From: Nitrospira sp.
Lineage (GTDB): Bacteria; Nitrospirota; Nitrospiria; Nitrospirales; Nitrospiraceae
Length of the DNA stretch: 8,850 bases
Direction: 5' to 3'
Assembly (NCBI GenBank): GCA_025361385.1
Contig: JANYAJ010000303.1
Coordinates: 1-8,850 of the forward strand
The notes below the pieces were generated by a model. It did no database searches. It worked only from the letters and a program-made list of their open reading frames with translations, and was not told the DNA's origin. The translations under genes were made by a program, and so were the position numbers. Shown piece by piece: positions 8,591-8,850 of the stretch (position 1 is the stretch's first letter; every line of letters begins with the position of its first letter).

Positions 8591-8741
8591 TGCGAAAATA
8601 TTGAGGTAGGCCCGTTGACACATACTTTGAAGAGGCGTAAGGATGAAGTCGTACGTACAAGGTTTCGCGTGAAGGGGAGGACCCAGCGCGCGCCTGTCAG
8701 CACAATCCCCGGGGTGACTTCAAACCAAGGAGGAGGTGGGA
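8591..8741 (+). other. Predicted leader (5' UTR) of the sigma-54 transcript
   Basis: About 150 bases lie between the predicted start and the small ORF, with no convincing gene. TGAAGTC (8644-8650) is the reverse complement of GACTTCA (8716-8722), with two more G-T wobble pairs possible inside. GGGGA (8674-8678) and TCCCC (8706-8710) can nest inside this long-range stem. The outer arm ends five bases before the Shine-Dalgarno AAGGAGG (8727-8733). CCCCGGGG (8707-8714) offers a competing pairing. The leader could be structured and regulatory, but these pairings were found by eye and no folding energy was calculated. Confidence 0.3.
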
Positions 8742-8813
8742 ATGGCAGACCTTAGTCCACCGGATCACAACGGCCCGCCGAGTCACGAGCGGGCTTCTCG
8801 TCAGTCACGCTAG
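8742..8813 (+). CDS. Possible 23-residue small protein or leader peptide
   Basis: ATG 8742 opens a 23-codon frame ending at TAG 8811-8813. It is preceded by a perfect Shine-Dalgarno, AAGGAGG at 8727-8733, with 8-nt spacing, stronger than any other in the window. The peptide begins MADLSPPDHNGPP and ends ASRQSR. It is polar and basic at its C end, with no membrane segment or cysteine. It lies downstream of the sigma-54 promoter and contains a hairpin (8773-8794). It may be a true small protein, an attenuation-type leader peptide, or chance. I recognise no family, and such a short frame carries little statistical weight. Confidence 0.35.
   Translation: MADLSPPDHNGPPSHERASRQSR
8773..8794 (+). 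other. GC-rich stem-loop inside the small ORF
   Basis: GCCCGC (8773-8778) pairs with GCGGGC (8789-8794) around a 10-nt loop, followed by TTCTCGTC. The pyrimidine-rich tail is a poor T-run. If the small ORF is not translated, this could end a roughly 200-nt RNA from the sigma-54 promoter; if it is, the hairpin could work in attenuation. From here to the window end (8814-8850) I see no further feature. Confidence 0.3.
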
Positions 8814-8850
8814 CCAGCTCTCCATCGGCTCTCGCGTTGCCACGTAAGGC

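Noticed and set aside
8615..8643. TTGACA at 8615-8620 with TAAGGA at 8638-8643 as a sigma-70 promoter
   Set aside because: Spacing is 17, but the -10 hexamer matches TATAAT at only two positions. It stays a possibility without support.
8380..8703. Minus-strand 107-codon open frame across the intergenic region
   Set aside because: No convincing ribosome binding site or protein family features; it runs antisense through the lipoprotein end and the promoter elements, so it is likely chance in GC-rich DNA.
8576..8755. Plus-strand open frame running through the sigma-54 promoter and leader
   Set aside because: It starts within the -12 element, has no ribosome binding site, has low-complexity Arg/Gly-rich content and ends past the better-supported small ORF start.

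Overview
The window holds a plus-strand RND multidrug efflux operon of the MdtABC type. It carries, in order, the tail of an unidentified gene (2-163), a periplasmic adaptor (mdtA-like, 250-1488), two different tandem RND pump subunits (mdtB-like 1485-4601, mdtC-like 4598-7726) and an outer-membrane-type lipoprotein (7749-8396). The last ~450 bases are mostly non-coding and rich in regulatory-looking sequence. No RNA gene, insertion sequence or CRISPR array was seen.

The organism is a Gram-negative (diderm) bacterium with a high-GC genome (roughly 60% by eye). RND adaptors, proton-driven inner-membrane pumps and Lol-type lipoproteins all require two membranes. The codon use, gene style and a sigma-54 promoter would suit a Nitrospira-like bacterium or a proteobacterium. 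This is inference only; nothing here fixes the taxon.

The adaptor and the two pump genes overlap by exactly 4 bases at each junction (GTGA at 1485-1488, ATGA at 4598-4601). They are almost certainly co-transcribed and translationally coupled, as expected for subunits that assemble together. By analogy with E. coli MdtABC, MdtB-like and MdtC-like subunits form a heterotrimeric proton/drug antiporter, and the MdtA-like adaptor links it to an outer-membrane channel. No TolC-type channel gene is present. The place after the pump is taken by a lipoprotein with a Pro/Gln-rich linker and a compact C-terminal domain that loosely resembles LPP20-type lipoproteins.

The most interesting part is 8397-8850. 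After a small stem-loop behind the lipoprotein gene comes a bulged 15-bp inverted repeat (8498-8546). It is followed by a perfect 12-bp palindrome (8549-8560), a near-consensus sigma-54 promoter (8564-8580), a ~150-nt leader with a possible long-range stem, and a 23-codon ORF behind a perfect Shine-Dalgarno (8742-8813). This looks like the regulated start of a new transcription unit: a small protein, a leader peptide or a small RNA, possibly continuing past the window edge.
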